Under the pieces are notes generated by a model. It was not told the origin of the DNA and searched no databases. It saw nothing but the letters and a program-made list of their open reading frames with translations. Positions 4,974 to 7,947 of a DNA stretch of 7,947 nucleotides are shown here, piece by piece (the first letter of the stretch is position 1; every line of letters starts with the position of its first letter). Position numbers and translations under genes: made by a program. Source of the stretch: JABMRP01 sp964444795. GTDB lineage: Bacteria; Planctomycetota; Planctomycetia; Pirellulales; Thermoguttaceae. The stretch lies in contig CAYUIQ010000328.1 in NCBI GenBank assembly GCA_964444795.1, positions 1 through 7,947 of the forward strand, written 5' to 3'.

Positions 4974-7523
4974 CTAATCGCTACTCCCTACTTCCCCCGC
5001 CTTCCGCACCTCTGATTCCTCAACTTCGCACCTTGCGTTGTCATCCGTCCGCAGTGGCCCCAGATGGCCGTATCTCAAATGGGCCACCACCAGCGCGGCA
5101 CGGCGAAACTGCGGCGGCTCGGGATCGAGTTGCAGCCCCGGAATTTCGCTCCCGGTCCAAGCCACCAGCCGCACGTCGCCGGGGCGCAGCGTGTCGGCTG
5201 CCTGCGCCAAATCGATCCACCGGCCGAAATTCAAGTCACCCGACCCGGGCACCGCTCGGGTGAGGGTCGCTTCGCCGCGTTGATCGCGCCACCATCGGGC
5301 GTCCTTGGCATCTTCGGCAACGGGCGCAAACGAAGCGGTCTCGATCTGGCCCGACTCCAGCGACAACAGCCAGGCAATTTGCATATCCGCCGACTCGGTT
5401 CTCCGCAACACGCCGACGCCATGCAGATCGAGATCCGTACCGTTGGTGATTCGGCAGCGTCCGGCAGCCGGCTCCGCATAGCCAATCGGTCCACCCAGGT
5501 CGCACATCTGCTCGGCGTGAACGAAACCGGTCGAGTTGGAGTCGACGACCACGCCGCGCAGATCCACGGCCTCGCCGCGGTGCAGCCGCAGCATGGCCCG
5601 ATCTTCGTCGCGCAACATGGCCGGATCGTCGACGACGGGAAACGGCAGCACCATCGCGCCCGGGTCGTCGCAATGCAGATCGTATGCCGTGCGCAGCGAC
5701 GTGTAGAGGGCCGAGTAGCGAGTGACGTGGGCACGGCGGTAGTCGCCCTGCAATTCGACCACCGCCAGATCGCACCGCGATTGCGCAAAACCGATATCCA
5801 GCCGGGCCATCTTGATCACCGCGACCGTGCCGGCCAAGGCAATCAACGGCGCGGCGATCCAGGCCCACTCGACCCGCCGGAGCACTCGAAAGACGGCCCA
5901 ATTGACCGGCACCAGCACCACCAGATACGCGACCAGGATGCGGAACACAAAGGATCGATCGGGGATTTCAATTCTCGCCGCGTTGCTCAGCGACTTTCGG
6001 GCGTTATCGCCCACCGGGTTGAAATCGTTCCAGCCCGCGACCCCCGTCCCCGGCGCCGGCCGTCCGTCGGGATCGTCGAGATCGGGCTCGTTCCGCCCGT
6101 TGGTTTCCGGCTCGATACCCGCGTCGCGGGTGAAGTATCGCAAGTCGCAGATTCGCCGGGGATCGAGCCGCTCTCCCGGGGCATCGGTCCAAGAGACTTG
6201 GAGTTCGCCTTCAGTGCCAAGTCGGAAGGTTCGCCGCGCGCGGCGTAGCAGGCAACCGTTGAGAAAGCCGTCGAATCCTTCCCACGCCCGCAACTCCCGG
6301 GCGTTTAAGCGAAACGCCGACACAACCATCCGCCCGCGCCCCACGCGCCGTTCGACGAGCAGCGGGGCCGTGTCGCTGGACAGTACCGTCCGCGACTGTT
6401 CGTGAGGGATCAGGCGGACGCCGACCCAGGGGCGCGTGGGAGCCAATGGAGCTGCCAGCCGCGGCGTCCACCGGCGACTGAACGGCTCCAGATCATCGGC
6501 GGAAATTTCCCATGCGCCATCGGCCACGGCGGGCAGATAGGGTTCGAGGAAACTGTCGCGGAGTTTCTCCAGCGTGCCGGGGCCGCTGAGGATGAGCTGT
6601 CCGCCCCAATGGAGCCAATCGAGCAACGCCTGCTGCTGGTCGGTGCCCAGGGTCTCCGGAGAAATGTCGTCCCAGAGAACGTACGCGATGCTGGTCCAAA
6701 GCAGGGCGTGCGGCGGCAGGGGGACGTCTTGCTGGAGGTTCGGTGCGTGGACCTGGTAGTGACGATCGGCATTGGAACCGGAGAAAAAACCCCAGGGCGG
6801 GGCCATCGTGTCGCAGTCCCGCAACACTTCGTAGGAGCCCGCCGATGCGGCCAGTACGATGAAATGATATTGGTGGGCGGGCATCGCCCGGAGAAGATCT
6901 CGCGACGGCATCGAGTCGGCGCCTTCACTGGCAATCAGGCCGACGGACAACTGCGCGCCGTAAGATCCTTGCGGAACGAAGAACGACGTTTCGAGAGTTT
7001 TCCGCTCCCCCTTGGAGAGCATCACGTCGCGGGAAGACGTCAACCGGAATTGCGTCCCCGGCAGGGGCTCCGGATCGCCCTTGACGTCGAGTGAGACGAT
7101 ATTCATCTCGCCGTCGAAATCGAAATTGTTGGTCTTGGCCGGCACGACGGCGCCGGTCCAATGCCCCGGCTTGTACCATCGGCCTTCCAAGCCGCCGGCG
7201 TCCTTGGGCGGGGGGACATCTTCTTTCTCTTCCTCCGAGTCGGCCGTCTTCTTCGCCACGGGTACGTGCGGCAGGGGCGTGATCGGATCGATCTCGAAGT
7301 CTTTCTTCGGCTTCTTCTTCCGCTCCTTCTCCCGCTCTTCGGCGAGCTTCTCTTCCTCATTCTTCTCCGAGGTCGCCGACGAATCTCCCCCGCATCCGCC
7401 GCAGCCGGGCATGGCGACGAGCAAAGCCAGCCAGATCGCGACGAACAACCGGCGCGGTATCCCGCTGGCGCGTATTGTGCGATGAATCGCCAACCTTTCA
7501 CCCCATCGTGTTTGGCCGGGCAC
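4974..7523 (-). CDS. Large GATase-like membrane lipoprotein, possible ABC auxiliary
   Basis: The family is not firmly recognised. The 849-aa product has a basic N-terminus, a hydrophobic segment (26-40) and a lipobox-like AMPGC with Cys41, so it is probably an exported lipoprotein. Then come a charged E/K-rich stretch (52-76), a second acidic one (94-107), and a folded region with ALLWTSIAYVLWDD (273-286) and WLHWGGQLILSGPG (303-316) resembling the non-catalytic glutamine-amidotransferase-like fold; no catalytic Cys-His-Glu triad is evident. VGRGRMVVSAF (394-404) fits the strand pattern near the end of such domains. Two membrane helices follow (about 526-546 and 553-571), then a C-terminal domain of about 275 residues, rich in beta structure by eye. 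The GTG start directly follows the TGA of the monooxygenase in the same frame, with no clear Shine-Dalgarno; a TTG ten codons later is the alternative. Position beside an ABC-2 pair suggests a GldG-like auxiliary role, which is inference. Confidence 0.8.
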   Translation of the reverse strand: MPGQTRWGERLAIHRTIRASGIPRRLFVAIWLALLVAMPGCGGCGGDSSATSEKNEEEKLAEEREKERKKKPKKDFEIDPITPLPHVPVAKKTADSEEEKEDVPPPKDAGGLEGRWYKPGHWTGAVVPAKTNNFDFDGEMNIVSLDVKGDPEPLPGTQFRLTSSRDVMLSKGERKTLETSFFVPQGSYGAQLSVGLIASEGADSMPSRDLLRAMPAHQYHFIVLAASAGSYEVLRDCDTMAPPWGFFSGSNADRHYQVHAPNLQQDVPLPPHALLWTSIAYVLWDDISPETLGTDQQQALLDWLHWGGQLILSGPGTLEKLRDSFLEPYLPAVADGAWEISADDLEPFSRRWTPRLAAPLAPTRPWVGVRLIPHEQSRTVLSSDTAPLLVERRVGRGRMVVSAFRLNARELRAWEGFDGFLNGCLLRRARRTFRLGTEGELQVSWTDAPGERLDPRRICDLRYFTRDAGIEPETNGRNEPDLDDPDGRPAPGTGVAGWNDFNPVGDNARKSLSNAARIEIPDRSFVFRILVAYLVVLVPVNWAVFRVLRRVEWAWIAAPLIALAGTVAVIKMARLDIGFAQSRCDLAVVELQGDYRRAHVTRYSALYTSLRTAYDLHCDDPGAMVLPFPVVDDPAMLRDEDRAMLRLHRGEAVDLRGVVVDSNSTGFVHAEQMCDLGGPIGYAEPAAGRCRITNGTDLDLHGVGVLRRTESADMQIAWLLSLESGQIETASFAPVAEDAKDARWWRDQRGEATLTRAVPGSGDLNFGRWIDLAQAADTLRPGDVRLVAWTGSEIPGLQLDPEPPQFRRAALVVAHLRYGHLGPLRTDDNARCEVEESEVRKAGEVGSSD

Positions 7524-7832
7524 TCAAGCGGGCCGCAGAACCTGCAGCGTGGTGCCCGCGACGATGTCTTTGACCTTCTTTCGATACCCGAGCATGTGCG
7601 GCGCCATAAGGTGGGCCTCCAGCGCTTCGATACTCTCCCACTTCTCGACCACCGTAACGGTATCGGCACGCAGCGGCGGCTGGGCGGGGATTTCCGTCTC
7701 CACGTCGACCATCGGCCCGTACTCCAAACAGCCCTCTTCGGCCAACACCAGAGGAACGATTTCGGCAAAGGCGGCAAGAAACTCGTCGCGCCGCCCCGGC
7801 GCAACATCGATCGCGGCAATCACACAAATCAT
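7524..7832 (-). CDS. ABM-fold monooxygenase-like protein (YgiN type)
   Basis: The 102-aa product belongs to the antibiotic biosynthesis monooxygenase (ABM) family: small ferredoxin-like alpha/beta proteins that dimerise and oxidise quinol-like or aromatic compounds without a cofactor. Family features are visible in order: the opening strand MICVIAAIDVAPGRRDEF, the EEGCLEY turn (32-38), VVEKWES (61-67), and the EAHLMAPHM helix (72-80) with its two histidines H74 and H79. Length is normal. A GTG ten codons upstream (7862) is open, but the ATG at 7832 fits the family start and is chosen; its leader is purine-rich without a clear Shine-Dalgarno. The stop abuts the GTG of the membrane lipoprotein gene, so the two are probably translated as a coupled pair. 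The actual substrate is not shown by the sequence. Confidence 0.88.
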   Translation of the reverse strand: MICVIAAIDVAPGRRDEFLAAFAEIVPLVLAEEGCLEYGPMVDVETEIPAQPPLRADTVTVVEKWESIEALEAHLMAPHMLGYRKKVKDIVAGTTLQVLRPA

Positions 7833-7900
7833 CACAGTCTCTTTCTTCTCTTCCTGGTTCACGTATTCCCAAGCACCTGGTACTCAGTAACAAGCCAATT

Positions 7901-7947
7901 GATGGGTGGGGTGCCTGGGGTCGAGCGCAGCGAGCCCTCAGTTCGTC
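7901..7947. repeat. Palindromic intergenic repeat, copy 2, cut by window end
   Basis: Bases 7911-7943 match 4880-4912 at 32 of 33 positions (T instead of C at 7938 or its neighbour in the C-run). Just outside, GATGGGTGG (7901-7909) equals the reverse complement of the outer right end of copy 1. The right half lies beyond the window. It sits about 70 bases upstream of the monooxygenase start, so the lipoprotein-monooxygenase pair is flanked by two copies of this repeat, in the same orientation. Confidence 0.75.

Noticed and set aside
5064..6248. A 394-residue plus-strand open frame opposite the lipoprotein gene
   Set aside because: It lies wholly antisense to a gene with clear domains, has no recognisable motif and follows from high GC at third positions.
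7833..7862. GTG start at 7862 for the monooxygenase
   Set aside because: The extra ten residues (mostly charged) precede the family's normal first strand, so the ATG at 7832 is preferred.

Overview
The window is GC-rich bacterial DNA in which all five confident genes lie on the minus strand, so transcription runs from high to low coordinates. The gene style suggests a planctomycete, probably of the Pirellulales. The reasons are a secreted PQQ-type beta-propeller protein opening with a WPQWRGPN motif, a fused two-half ABC-2 permease, a large GATase-like membrane lipoprotein, and short palindromic repeats between genes. This taxonomic call is inference from gene style. No marker gene is present.

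Layout in transcription order: a small ABM-fold monooxygenase (7832-7524); an 849-aa lipoprotein-like membrane protein with no gap after it (7523-4974); a spacer holding a nested palindromic repeat; an ABC-2 type ATPase (4845-3919); its 545-aa permease, 38 bases further on (3880-2243); a 444-base spacer holding a nested inverted-repeat element of about 311 bp; and a secreted beta-propeller protein (1798-491). The last 490 bases hold no supported gene. They contain a possible transposase-like helix-turn-helix remnant and a C/T-tract inverted repeat.

The ATPase and permease almost certainly form one transporter. The permease carries both membrane halves in one chain, so a working complex would need two ATPase copies and one permease. 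The lipoprotein upstream has a region resembling the non-catalytic glutamine-amidotransferase fold and two central membrane helices. Its position and architecture recall the auxiliary component of Gld-type ABC-2 systems (GldA/GldF/GldG), so the three genes may form one envelope system. The monooxygenase is in the same frame as the lipoprotein and separated from it by a single TGA, so the two are probably translationally coupled. The beta-propeller gene is set apart by the repeat element and appears to have its own promoter.

The most unusual non-coding structures are the nested element at 1901-2211 (terminal inverted repeats that are themselves hairpins, enclosing a perfect 24-bp inverted repeat) and the palindromic repeat at 4880-4967, whose arm recurs at the end of the window. 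Both look like families of non-autonomous repeats. No CRISPR array, tRNA, rRNA or intact transposase was seen.
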